64,000 nucleotides of DNA, from positions 1 through 64,000 of the forward strand of contig JAEYJO010000052.1 of the NCBI GenBank assembly GCA_023408815.1, in the 5' to 3' direction. The notes under the pieces were generated by a model, which was not told the origin of the DNA, searched no databases, and saw only the letters and a program-made list of their open reading frames with translations. The position numbers were made by a program, and so were the translations under genes. Of the stretch, positions 1-7,524 are shown one piece after another. The stretch comes from Bacillota bacterium (lineage in GTDB: Bacteria > Bacillota > Clostridia > Lachnospirales > Lachnospiraceae). How positions within the stretch are numbered: the stretch's first letter is position 1; each line of letters begins with the position of its first letter.

Positions 1-60
1 AGTAGCTTGAACACTTCTATTCTAACGGAAAGGTGATTTTTTTGTATAACAATCGATGCG

Positions 61-84
61 CACCCGCATAGCGGGTGGTTTTTT
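61..84 (+). terminator. Intrinsic terminator of a gene left of the window
   Basis: CACCCGC and GCGGGTG pair around a 3-nt loop and are followed by G and six T on the plus strand. No reading frame precedes it inside the window, so it probably ends a plus-strand transcript that begins to the left. Confidence 0.7.
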
Positions 85-130
85 GACTTCGCACGCTTTG
101 CGCACTCAGCCAGGCTAAAGCCATAAATAG

Positions 131-154
131 AAAAGGCGGCTTTAGAGCCGCCTT
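131..154 (-). terminator. Intrinsic terminator of the L25 gene
   Basis: AAGGCGGCT and AGCCGCCTT form a perfect 9-bp stem with a 4-nt loop. On the minus strand it is followed by a T run. It lies 19 nt past the L25 stop codon. Confidence 0.8.
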
Positions 155-172
155 AATGCGCTTGGCAAAAGA

Positions 173-736
173 TTATTGCTCCGTATTCACTTCGGCACGC
201 CTTTTATCGCTAATGCGCAGAACGATACTCCCCGGATCGGCCTGTAGTTCTATTTTATCGCTTCTAAATTCCGGGATGTCACCAATTGTAAGTGTTGTTC
301 CAACCGGAATATTTTCAAGATTGATTGTAACAGTATCGAGCAGATATTCCGGCTCGGCGGCGTGAGGAATCTGCATCTGCATCTGCTCCAAAACCCCGGT
401 CACTTTTTCCTTGTTTATAAGCACAATATCGGCAACGCTATTGAACTTTTTTTTAGCATCCAGCACCTGAAAACTGATATGGAGTATTTCGTTATTCATA
501 CTATTATAATCCAAATCCTTAATTAGCGTCGGATAGGTTTCTCCATCTATCTGAATATTTACCTTGCTTCCATTGCGCTTGGTCCGTTGGAGTTGCCCTG
601 CCGTCCTCTGATCAATCTGGACGGAGAGCGATTCCTTCAAACTTGCTCCATAAATAACACACGGTATGATTCCTGAACGTCTCAGTTGTTTGGCCTTTGC
701 ATCCTGGCCGCGCTTCTGCGCCAAAATAGTATTCAT
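173..736 (-). CDS. rplY: 50S ribosomal protein L25 / Ctc family
   Basis: This is the 5S rRNA-binding ribosomal protein of the L25/Ctc type. The 187 residues fit the long Ctc form: an N-terminal L25 beta-barrel of about 95 residues (start MNTILAQKRG, then RRSGIIPCVIYG) and a C-terminal TL5/Ctc beta domain (IPVGTTLTIGDIPEF). In Bacillus the homologue is also a general stress protein; a stress role here is inference only. The ATG has a strong AGGAGG site 8 nt upstream. The gene stands alone with its own promoter, a roughly 110-nt leader holding a terminator-like hairpin, and its own terminator. The family call is firm. Ctc would be an equally valid symbol. Confidence 0.93.
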   Translation of the reverse strand: MNTILAQKRGQDAKAKQLRRSGIIPCVIYGASLKESLSVQIDQRTAGQLQRTKRNGSKVNIQIDGETYPTLIKDLDYNSMNNEILHISFQVLDAKKKFNSVADIVLINKEKVTGVLEQMQMQIPHAAEPEYLLDTVTINLENIPVGTTLTIGDIPEFRSDKIELQADPGSIVLRISDKRRAEVNTEQ

Positions 737-770
737 CTTAACTCCTCCTATTCATAACATGGTGTCTTAT

Positions 771-821
771 AAAAAAAGAGCTTTTCATAGTACGCCAACA
801 AGCGTATTACCAAAAGCCCTT
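771..821 (-). terminator. Terminator-like hairpin (attenuator) in the L25 leader
   Basis: In the minus-strand leader between the predicted promoter and the L25 start, AAGGGCTTTT...TACGC pairs with GCGTA...AAAAGCTCTT. The long imperfect stem is followed directly by seven T. A terminator inside the leader, about 35 nt before the start codon, suggests premature termination control. No T-box sequence or known r-protein binding motif was recognised. Confidence 0.6.
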
Positions 822-855
822 CTCAAAGACGGTTCTTTTATATTCAACTTTTATT

Positions 856-884
856 AGTATAGCATTTTCTTTCGAGGAGTGCAA
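856..884 (-). promoter_or_regulatory. Promoter of the L25 gene
   Basis: On the minus strand TTGCAC (879-884) and TATACT (856-861) are separated by 17 nt. Transcription would start near 849 and give a leader of about 112 nt. Confidence 0.65.
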
Positions 885-997
885 GGGTGATCTAACAACA
901 GATGCTAAAAAGCAGCTTGCAGAAAATTGCCCGCTCTTAACGTGAATGAGAAAAACTATGTGATGCGCCCTCTAATGGATAAATAGAGACAAAATAG

Positions 998-1026
998 TTG
1001 ACAGTTCCTCCCCTCTATGTTAACAT
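998..1026 (+). promoter_or_regulatory. Consensus promoter of a predicted small RNA
   Basis: TTGACA (998-1003) and TAACAT (1021-1026) are separated by exactly 17 nt. No open frame follows before the terminator at 1102-1135. Nothing recognisable lies between 885 and 997. Confidence 0.65.
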
Positions 1027-1032
1027 CAATTT

Positions 1033-1135
1033 GGTTAAAGAGAATAAAGATTAGAGTCCGGTTGGCAGTTAAACAAACTGTTCAAGATTTCAAGCTTATT
1101 GGGTGGAGAGCTTTCTAGAGCTCCCCGCCTTTTTT
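1033..1135 (+). ncRNA. Predicted ~100-nt terminated small RNA or leader RNA
   Basis: The segment lies between a strong sigma-A-type promoter and an intrinsic terminator: GGTGGAGAGCT (1102-1112) pairs with AGCTCCCCGCC (1119-1129) over a 6-nt loop with one mismatch and one G-U pair, then six T. It contains no open frame with a ribosome site. It could be an independent small RNA, or an attenuated leader of the oadG-oadB genes that begin 130 nt downstream. I do not recognise a known RNA family in it. Confidence 0.5.
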
Positions 1136-1249
1136 ATGTAATAAGAATGTACATCCTATTACATAAAAATGGATGCGCACCTGCGTGCGGAACAAAAGCT
1201 GTGCTGCCGGGGATTTTTCTGCGAGAGTGTGTGAAGCACACTTTTGTTC
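1131..1249 (+). repeat. Composite palindromic repeat, copy A
   Basis: The element has three parts. First comes a 13-bp perfect inverted repeat, TTTTTATGTAATA/TATTACATAAAAA (1131-1143 and 1157-1169). Next is a GGATGCGCACCTGCG block (1171-1185). Last is a second inverted repeat, GAACAAAAGCTGTGCT (1190-1205) against AGCACACTTTTGTTC (1235-1249). The same three parts in the same order occur on the minus strand at 57066-57227. The first arm begins in the T run of the preceding terminator, and the ribosome site of the next gene follows directly. Confidence 0.75.
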
Positions 1250-1267
1250 TGTCAAGGAGGTGAATTT

Positions 1268-1420
1268 ATGTCTTTTGTTCAAAGCGTATTGACCGCATTA
1301 TTCTGCATGCTGCTCGTATTTGCTGTGCTTTTCGCGTTATGGGGAATGATATCGCTGTTTTCTTTTATTATCAGAAAGATTGAGAATTACGCGCACAGAG
1401 TAAATGCTTCTGAAAGATGA
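1268..1420 (+). CDS. Small membrane protein, OadG-like gamma subunit of a sodium-pumping decarboxylase
   Basis: This short gene encodes 50 residues (MSFVQSVLTALF... to ...NASER). It has one hydrophobic segment at about 5-35 and a charged cytoplasmic tail. A textbook AAGGAGGTG site lies 5 nt upstream of the ATG. It sits 54 nt ahead of the decarboxylase beta subunit gene. OadG/MmdD gamma subunits are small single-span proteins that assemble the alpha and beta subunits of Na+-translocating decarboxylases, so position, size and topology fit that role. Sequence similarity in so short a protein is not decisive, and the assignment rests mainly on context. Confidence 0.7.
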   Translation: MSFVQSVLTALFCMLLVFAVLFALWGMISLFSFIIRKIENYAHRVNASER

Positions 1421-1474
1421 ACGCTGCTACGCCTTAATAAAACACCAATATCGATTTCAACTTAGGAGGAGTTT

Positions 1475-2611
1475 ATGTTTACAGAATCACTCATTAATTT
1501 ATGGAACAGTTCCGGCTTTATGTCGCTTACCTGGCAGTCGGTTGTTATGCTGCTCATATCATTTGTATTAATTTATCTGGCTATTTCTAAAAAGTTTGAG
1601 CCGCTCCTGCTGCTCCCAATCGCATTTGGTATGATGTTAGCCAATCTGCCGTTGACCGGACTCATGAGCGACGGCTCCGGAACCGGAGAAGCCGCAGGAC
1701 TTCTTTACTACTTATATCAGGGCGTCAAAATGGGGATTTATCCTTCATTAATTTTTTTAGGAATAGGGGCCATGACGGATTTTGGCCCGTTGATCGCAAG
1801 ACCGAGCAGTATGCTCATTGGAGCAGGCGCACAGTTTGGCATTGCAATCGCCTTCATAATCGCAAGTCTTTTTGGATTTACTCCCGCAGAAGCCGCATCT
1901 ATCGGCATTATCGGAGGTGCGGACGGACCTACTGCAATTTATCTTACAACGAGGTTAGCTCCTCATCTCTTGGCTCCCATCGCTGTTGCCGCCTATTCCT
2001 ACATGGCATTGATTCCCATAATCCAGCCTCCTCTTATGAGGCTTCTCACTACAGAAAAAGAACGCGTTATCAAAATGGAACAGCTTAGAAAAGTATCTAA
2101 GCTGGAAAAAATATGTTTTCCCATTTTAGTATCCGTTCTTTGCATTCTGCTGTTACCCTCTGTTGCTCCGCTGATCGGCATGCTCATGCTGGGAAATCTT
2201 TTTAAGGAATCCGGGGTAGTAGACAGGCTTTCCGATACGGTTCAGAATACATTGATCAATATTGTAACCATTTTCCTCGGCCTTACCGTAGGCGCGACCG
2301 CCACAGGCAGTGAATTTTTAAAAGCTGGAACCTTGGGGATTATCGCTCTTGGCCTGATTGCCTTTGTATTCAGTACAATAGGCGGTCTCCTGATCGGCAA
2401 GCTTATGTGCCTGCTGACAAAGGGCAGAATCAATCCTTTAATTGGATCGGCAGGTGTTTCAGCAGTTCCGATGGCCGCCCGGATTTCCCAGCTGGAAGGA
2501 CAAAAAGCCAATCCCGGCAATTTTCTCCTGATGCACGCAATTGGTCCAAATGTTTCCGGCGTAATTGGATCAGCAGTGGCTGCTGGTATTCTGCTTTCCC
2601 TGTTCGGCTGA
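1475..2611 (+). CDS. oadB: Na+-translocating decarboxylase beta subunit (OadB/GcdB/MmdB family)
   Basis: This is the integral membrane subunit that couples decarboxylation of a carboxybiotin intermediate to Na+ export. The 378 residues are nearly all hydrophobic, with about nine to eleven membrane segments. The family signature GGADGPTAIY is at residues 147-156; its Asp150 corresponds to the Na+-binding aspartate of OadB. The length matches glutaconyl- or methylmalonyl-CoA decarboxylase beta subunits (about 375) rather than the longer OadB of enterobacteria. The ATG follows TAGGAGGAG. The small OadG-like gene precedes it, but no carboxyltransferase or biotin carrier gene is in the window, so the substrate cannot be named. 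Confidence 0.92.
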   Translation: MFTESLINLWNSSGFMSLTWQSVVMLLISFVLIYLAISKKFEPLLLLPIAFGMMLANLPLTGLMSDGSGTGEAAGLLYYLYQGVKMGIYPSLIFLGIGAMTDFGPLIARPSSMLIGAGAQFGIAIAFIIASLFGFTPAEAASIGIIGGADGPTAIYLTTRLAPHLLAPIAVAAYSYMALIPIIQPPLMRLLTTEKERVIKMEQLRKVSKLEKICFPILVSVLCILLLPSVAPLIGMLMLGNLFKESGVVDRLSDTVQNTLINIVTIFLGLTVGATATGSEFLKAGTLGIIALGLIAFVFSTIGGLLIGKLMCLLTKGRINPLIGSAGVSAVPMAARISQLEGQKANPGNFLLMHAIGPNVSGVIGSAVAAGILLSLFG

Positions 2612-2670
2612 TACCGGATCGTTAAAGCAGCCAAATATATTGAATATAAATAAATGATTTGTACAACAAA

Positions 2671-2705
2671 ATTCCCCGGACAGCGATTTTTCACGGTCCG
2701 GGAAT
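2671..2705. terminator. Hairpin between convergent oadB and nfnB
   Basis: ATTCCCCGGAC (2671-2681) pairs with GTCCGGGAAT (2696-2705), with one bulged C. T runs on either side are short, so it is a modest bidirectional terminator candidate. Confidence 0.5.
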
Positions 2706-2748
2706 CTTTCATGCCTTACTGCATTATTTTACCTAATCTCACACGCAA

Positions 2749-4134
2749 CTATTTATTATTTAAATATTCATCGATTCCTTTGGCCGCTGCCTTGCCCGCT
2801 CCCATCGCCAGAATAACGGTAGCTGCTCCGGTTACGGCATCGCCGCCTGCGTACACGCCTTCCTTTGTAGTCTTACCGGAATCCTCATCCGCAATGATAC
2901 ATTTCCACTTGTTCGTCTCCAAACCTTCTGTGGTGGAGGAAATAAGCGGATTGGGAGAGGTTCCAAGGGACATGATTACCGTGTCAACCTCAATGATAAA
3001 TTCGGAATCAGGTTTCACAACCGGCCTTCTTCTGCCGGACTCATCGGGCTCACCCAACTCCATCTTTACACATTTGATACCACTTACCCAACCCTTTTCA
3101 TTGGTAAGGATTTCTACGGGATTGGTCAGAAGGTCGAAAATGATTCCTTCCTCCTTCGCATGATGCACTTCCTCCACTCTGGCAGGAAGCTCCTCTTCGC
3201 TTCTTCTGTATACTACATGTACCTCGGCACCCAGTCTGAGCGCTGTTCTCGCTGCATCCATGGCTACGTTTCCGCCACCCACTACTGCCACCTTATTCCC
3301 CTTCATAATCGGTGTAGTAGAGTCCTCCTGAAACGCTTTCATCAAATTGCTTCTCGTCAGATATTCGTTGGCGGAGAATACGCCATTGGCTTGCTCACCC
3401 GGAATACCCATGAACTTGGGAAGTCCTGCGCCAGAACCGATAAATACTGCGTCAAAGCCCTCTTCATCCATAAGCTCGTCGATGGTAACAGCTTTTCCTA
3501 CCACTACGTTAGTCTCTATTTTTACACCGAGAGATTTTACATTCTCGATTTCCTTCGCCACCACCTTTTCCTTAGGCAGACGGAATTCAGGAATGCCGTA
3601 TACGAGCACGCCGCCCGGCTCGTGCAGTGCTTCGAAGATGGTTACGTCATAGCCTAACTTCGCCAAATCTCCCGCGCAGGTAAGTCCTGCCGGACCGGAA
3701 CCGATGACCGCTACCTTTTTACCGTTTTTCTCCTTTGCAGCTTCCGGTTTCACTCCTTTTTCGCAAGCCCAGTCCGCAACAAAACGCTCCAATTTGCCGA
3801 TGGATACGGGCTCACCCTTGATCCCTCTTATACATACGCCTTCGCACTGGCTCTCCTGCGGGCATACGCGACCGCATACCGCCGGAAGAGAAGACGACTC
3901 ATTGATGATGTGGTATGCTGCCTCCACATCCCCATCCTTAACCTTCTCTATAAAAGCGGGAATATTAATCGATACGGGACATCCTACGATACATCTCGCA
4001 TTCTTGCAATTAATACATCTTAGCGCTTCTTCTCTCGCTTCTTCTTCATTATATCCAAAGCACACTTCCTCAAAGTTGGTCGCGCGCACCTTTGCATCCT
4101 GTTCGCGTACAGGAACCTTCTTCAATACGTCCAT
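2749..4134 (-). CDS. nfnB: NADPH-dependent oxidoreductase large subunit (NfnB / GltA-SudA family)
   Basis: This is a 461-residue flavoprotein of the glutamate-synthase small-subunit family. Cysteine clusters CINCKNARCIVGC (about 40-52) and CGRVCPQESQCEGVC (about 88-102) bind two [4Fe-4S] centres. Two Rossmann motifs follow: GSGPAGLTCAG for FAD and GGGNVAMDAART for NADPH. The gene lies directly after the NfnA-like gene, as in the electron-bifurcating NADH-dependent reduced ferredoxin:NADP+ oxidoreductase of clostridia, which makes NADPH for biosynthesis. Glutamate synthase small subunit is the usual alternative name, but no large subunit gene is nearby. The ATG has GGAGG 5 nt upstream. Confidence 0.9.
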   Translation of the reverse strand: MDVLKKVPVREQDAKVRATNFEEVCFGYNEEEAREEALRCINCKNARCIVGCPVSINIPAFIEKVKDGDVEAAYHIINESSSLPAVCGRVCPQESQCEGVCIRGIKGEPVSIGKLERFVADWACEKGVKPEAAKEKNGKKVAVIGSGPAGLTCAGDLAKLGYDVTIFEALHEPGGVLVYGIPEFRLPKEKVVAKEIENVKSLGVKIETNVVVGKAVTIDELMDEEGFDAVFIGSGAGLPKFMGIPGEQANGVFSANEYLTRSNLMKAFQEDSTTPIMKGNKVAVVGGGNVAMDAARTALRLGAEVHVVYRRSEEELPARVEEVHHAKEEGIIFDLLTNPVEILTNEKGWVSGIKCVKMELGEPDESGRRRPVVKPDSEFIIEVDTVIMSLGTSPNPLISSTTEGLETNKWKCIIADEDSGKTTKEGVYAGGDAVTGAATVILAMGAGKAAAKGIDEYLNNK

Positions 4135-4185
4135 AATATCCTCCGTTCCATTTCTCTATTCGCAATCCTACTTACGTGCCTGCTG

Positions 4186-5073
4186 CTAATTGTTATCGGT
4201 GCAGTTACCGCATCCGCCATGATGAGTAGCGCCCTCCTGCTCCCTCAACAGGGCTCTGCCCTCAATCGACTGATATAGCTGCTGGCGCTTCATCGCCTGA
4301 TCGAAATCTACCTTATGTCCGTCGAATTCCGGTCCGTCCACACAGGCGAACTTCACTTCTCCGCCTACCGTCACACGGCATGCGCCGCACATTCCGGTAC
4401 CATCCACCATAATAGGGTTCAAGCTCACAACCGTAGGAATGCCTAATTCCTCCGTCATCTTGCATACGAACTTCATCATAATCATCGGTCCGATCGCAAT
4501 ACATACGTCGTAATGCTTTCCTTCCTCTACCAGGTCTTTGATCGTCTGCGTAACCATGCCGCTTCTTCCGTAAGACCCGTCGTCCGTTGTTATATAGAAA
4601 TTTCCGGCAACCGTTCCCATCTCTTTTTCCAAAATAATCAAATCCTTCGTCTTCGCACCCACTATGACGTCCGCATTCACTCCACGTTTCTGCAGCCATT
4701 TCACCTGAGGATAAACCGGTGCCGTTCCCACGCCTCCGGCAACGAACAATATACTCTTTTCCTTCAGTTCCTCCACCGGCTCATCTACGAGCTCGGAAGG
4801 ACATCCTAACGGTCCCACAAAATCATGAAGACTGTCTCCTGCTTTCAATTCTCCCATTTTCTTAGTGCCTGCTCCCACAGTCTGGAAAACAATGGTGACC
4901 GACCCTCTTTCTCTGTTGTAATCGCAAATTGTAAGCGGTATTCTTTCCCCTTCTGCATCCATTCTGACAATAACAAATTGTCCCGGCTGACATCTTTTCG
5001 CAACACGTCTCGCCTCAACTTCCATGAGATAAATATTGGTAGTCAGCTCTCTTGCTTCTAAAATCTTGTACAT
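4186..5073 (-). CDS. nfnA: Ferredoxin:NADP+ oxidoreductase small subunit (NfnA / SudB family)
   Basis: This is the flavin and [2Fe-2S] partner of NfnB. The 295 residues show a ferredoxin-reductase FAD domain (RMDAEGERIPLTICD), an NAD-binding domain with VAGGVGTAPVYP, and a C-terminal cysteine group, GMCGACRV...FACVDGPEF, that binds the iron-sulfur centre. The chosen start, MYKILEAREL, has AGGAGGG 6 nt upstream; an in-frame ATG seven codons earlier lacks a ribosome site. A promoter precedes it, and nfnB starts 51 nt after its stop, so the two form an operon. Dihydroorotate dehydrogenase electron-transfer subunit (PyrK) is a related family, but the NfnB neighbour decides. Confidence 0.9.
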   Translation of the reverse strand: MYKILEARELTTNIYLMEVEARRVAKRCQPGQFVIVRMDAEGERIPLTICDYNRERGSVTIVFQTVGAGTKKMGELKAGDSLHDFVGPLGCPSELVDEPVEELKEKSILFVAGGVGTAPVYPQVKWLQKRGVNADVIVGAKTKDLIILEKEMGTVAGNFYITTDDGSYGRSGMVTQTIKDLVEEGKHYDVCIAIGPMIMMKFVCKMTEELGIPTVVSLNPIMVDGTGMCGACRVTVGGEVKFACVDGPEFDGHKVDFDQAMKRQQLYQSIEGRALLREQEGATHHGGCGNCTDNN

Positions 5074-5120
5074 CTTATCCCTCCTGTATAGCACTTTACT
5101 GTATGAAAGCTATCTTAATA

Positions 5121-5149
5121 ATGATACTGGAAAAACTCACAAAGTGCAA
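5121..5149 (-). promoter_or_regulatory. Promoter of nfnAB
   Basis: On the minus strand TTGCAC (5144-5149) and TATCAT (5121-5126) are separated by 17 nt, about 48 nt before the nfnA start. It begins just past the stop codon of the upstream gene. Confidence 0.55.
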
Positions 5150-5154
5150 TGCTT

Positions 5155-6618
5155 TTATTCCAAAGGTATTAGTATAATTTTCCCAGCGTCATCATAGGTA
5201 ATACGGAAAACACTTCCGTCCTGAATATTCACTCCATAGATTCTGTCAGTCTTCGTCTGCATCCCCGGAGCATCTTCGTAATACTCATAAATCACATAAT
5301 AATCTCCGCCGTCAATTCTCGATACCGCGCCGAACTTGTAAGCGTTATGTCCGCTCATTCCGCGCAGACTTCCCTGTTCATCCAAAAGCACATCCGCACG
5401 CATCAGAGCATGCACTACATTCATAATAGCAATATCCGTGGATATTTCCGTATTCAACGTCAGCTTATATGTACGCATGATGACATCACTTGCCACGCCC
5501 TCCGGGCTTAGAGCAATGAACTTATACACAGATTTGCCAAGGGGCATCGGAATCGCCGATGTATACAACAGACTGTCTTCGGTAGGATCTGTGCTGTCCG
5601 TAGTATAATAGATGCGGCAGTCCTCCGCCGCGCTCACCTCGATCATATTAGGCTCATAATAATCTCCGCTGTAAACCGAAACCTCCGGCGCCGCAGGTTC
5701 TACCAGATCAATCCGGTAGGTGTTGCTCACCACATCGCTCTTAATTCCGTAATCATTGACAAAATAGGCCTTTACTGTATAATCCCCGGTCTCCAGAAAA
5801 ATCGGGGCCGTATATACGTCACTATCCGCATCCGGCTCTACGCCGTCCAAGGTATAATAAATCTTCCCGGAAGTATTTGCACTCAGCTTAAGCGGGATGA
5901 CCTCCTCGTAATTTCCTTCTACATAGCTGAATTCCGGCGGTTTGGCAATATACCTTTGAAACGTATTGACGATATTTTCATCGGGACAGGAAAGCAGCAA
6001 TTCGTTAATTGCCTGATAATTCTCCTGCGTTTTGTAGATGGATATGATTTTGTCGTAAGCGTCTTCCAAATCCACTTCCTTGTATAAATCCGCTGCTTCT
6101 ATGATCTGCTGCAGCGTATATACCGCAAAATCATATTTTTCCTGGATATAATAATAATCTGCCATCAGAAACATGACATCAGCATTATCCGCTTCCAAAT
6201 CGTGTACCTTCTCCAGATATCCGATTGCCTGCGTATATTTCCCCTGCTCCGCATATTCCTTTGCCTTTGCCAACTGATAAGGAACCGAATAGCTACAGTA
6301 CAAGGAATATCCTGCCACACACAATATCAGGCTGGCAATGACCGCTGTCAATATCATACCAATCTTCCGTCCGCGTCCCGGCTTATTTTGCAGTTCGCCT
6401 GAAGGCTCTTCCTTTTCGCCTTCCGTTATCTTATCCTCATCCATTGGTATTTCGGGCATCTCTTCTTTTGCCAGTTCGACAAAAAGCGTGGATAAAGTCT
6501 CATTTATTTCTTGTTCGATTTCGGGCTCGAAATCCGGTACGATTCTGATTTCTTCTCCGCAATTATCGCAATATAAATAACCTTCTGCCAGCTCATATCC
6601 GCATTTTGGACATTTCAT
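5155..6618 (-). CDS. Zinc-ribbon, membrane-anchored TPR protein with chitobiase-C-like domains
   Basis: The 487-residue protein has no assignable enzyme function. In order it shows an N-terminal zinc ribbon (CPKCGYEL...YCDNCGEE, residues 2-24), an acidic linker, one membrane span (about 88-108), TPR-like helices (about 112-220), two repeats of a beta-domain typical of the chitobiase/beta-hexosaminidase C-terminal family (IYYTLDGVEPD and IYYTTDSTDPT, each followed by Y..PI), and a C-terminal PepSY-like stretch of about 90 residues. The topology suggests a cytoplasmic zinc ribbon and an extracellular sensor or binding part. The ATG with AAAGG upstream was preferred to a TTG two codons earlier. 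It follows folD by 14 nt and is probably co-transcribed with it. Confidence 0.75.
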   Translation of the reverse strand: MKCPKCGYELAEGYLYCDNCGEEIRIVPDFEPEIEQEINETLSTLFVELAKEEMPEIPMDEDKITEGEKEEPSGELQNKPGRGRKIGMILTAVIASLILCVAGYSLYCSYSVPYQLAKAKEYAEQGKYTQAIGYLEKVHDLEADNADVMFLMADYYYIQEKYDFAVYTLQQIIEAADLYKEVDLEDAYDKIISIYKTQENYQAINELLLSCPDENIVNTFQRYIAKPPEFSYVEGNYEEVIPLKLSANTSGKIYYTLDGVEPDADSDVYTAPIFLETGDYTVKAYFVNDYGIKSDVVSNTYRIDLVEPAAPEVSVYSGDYYEPNMIEVSAAEDCRIYYTTDSTDPTEDSLLYTSAIPMPLGKSVYKFIALSPEGVASDVIMRTYKLTLNTEISTDIAIMNVVHALMRADVLLDEQGSLRGMSGHNAYKFGAVSRIDGGDYYVIYEYYEDAPGMQTKTDRIYGVNIQDGSVFRITYDDAGKIILIPLE

Positions 6619-6632
6619 AAGCAAATACCTTT

Positions 6633-7487
6633 CTACTTCGCCTCTAGTTCCGCAGACTCCACGCAGTTATTCATCAGCATTGCGATCGTCATAGGTCCCA
6701 CTCCTCCCGGAACAGGCGTAACCCAGCTGCAAACTGCCGCTACATCTTCATAGTCCACATCCCCACACAATTTATTGTTTTCATCGCGGTGGATGCCTAC
6801 GTCGATGACTACGGCTCCTTCTTTTACATATTCCTTTGTTATCATCTTCGGCTTTCCAATCGCTACGATCAAAATATCGGCGCGTTTAGCTACCTCTTTC
6901 AAATCTTTTGTTCTGGAATGTGCTACCGTTACTGTGGCATTTTCGCGAAGCATTAAAAGCGCCATGGGCTTTCCCACAATATTGCTCCTTCCGATTATTA
7001 CACATTCCTTTCCTGCTGTTTCAATTCCCGAACGCTTAAGAAGCTGAATAATTCCCGCCGGCGTACACGACACAAAGCCGGGCTGTCCGATACATAAAGC
7101 ACCAACGCTCTGCGGATGAAAGCCATCCACATCCTTTTTAGGGTTAATGGCAGAAATCACCTTATCCTCATCGATATGCTCCGGCAACGGCAGCTGTACG
7201 AGAATGCCGTTTACATCCACTCTTTTGTTAAGCTCGCCTATGAGAGAAAGCAACTCCTTCTCCGCAGTTTCCTCCGGCAATTCGTAGGCAAGGGATTTAA
7301 TTCCTATGTATTCACAGGCTTTTTTCTTATTTCCTACATAGACACTGGAAGCGGGATCGTTTCCCACCTGAATGACTGCCAGAGTTACCTGCTTTCCTTC
7401 CGCCTTCATCGCTGCTACTTTTGTTTTTAATTCGTCTTTTATCTGTGCCGAAATCGATTTTCCATCAATTATCTGTGTCATATGCAT
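6633..7487 (-). CDS. folD: Bifunctional methylene-THF dehydrogenase / methenyl-THF cyclohydrolase
   Basis: FolD interconverts 5,10-methylene-THF and 10-formyl-THF with NADP. Typical family segments are visible: VGNDPASSVYVGNKKKACEYIG with the catalytic lysine, GILVQLPLP, DVDGFHP, the Rossmann part IGRSNIVGKPMALLML, and the end PVPGGVGPMTIAMLM. From the chosen ATG it is 284 residues, the usual size. GAAAGG lies 5 nt upstream of this ATG; a second ATG two codons on (7481) is possible, and a TTG seven codons earlier is less likely. It lies 37 nt after the formate-THF ligase gene, so the two catalyse consecutive steps from one transcript. Confidence 0.95.
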   Translation of the reverse strand: MHMTQIIDGKSISAQIKDELKTKVAAMKAEGKQVTLAVIQVGNDPASSVYVGNKKKACEYIGIKSLAYELPEETAEKELLSLIGELNKRVDVNGILVQLPLPEHIDEDKVISAINPKKDVDGFHPQSVGALCIGQPGFVSCTPAGIIQLLKRSGIETAGKECVIIGRSNIVGKPMALLMLRENATVTVAHSRTKDLKEVAKRADILIVAIGKPKMITKEYVKEGAVVIDVGIHRDENNKLCGDVDYEDVAAVCSWVTPVPGGVGPMTIAMLMNNCVESAELEAK

Positions 7488-7524
7488 CTTTGCCTTTCTT
7501 TTCTCCAAATTCCAAGCTTCTAAT

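Noticed and set aside
666..857. A 63-codon plus-strand frame opposite the L25 leader
   Set aside because: No ribosome site; it is explained by the leader and promoter of the minus-strand L25 gene.
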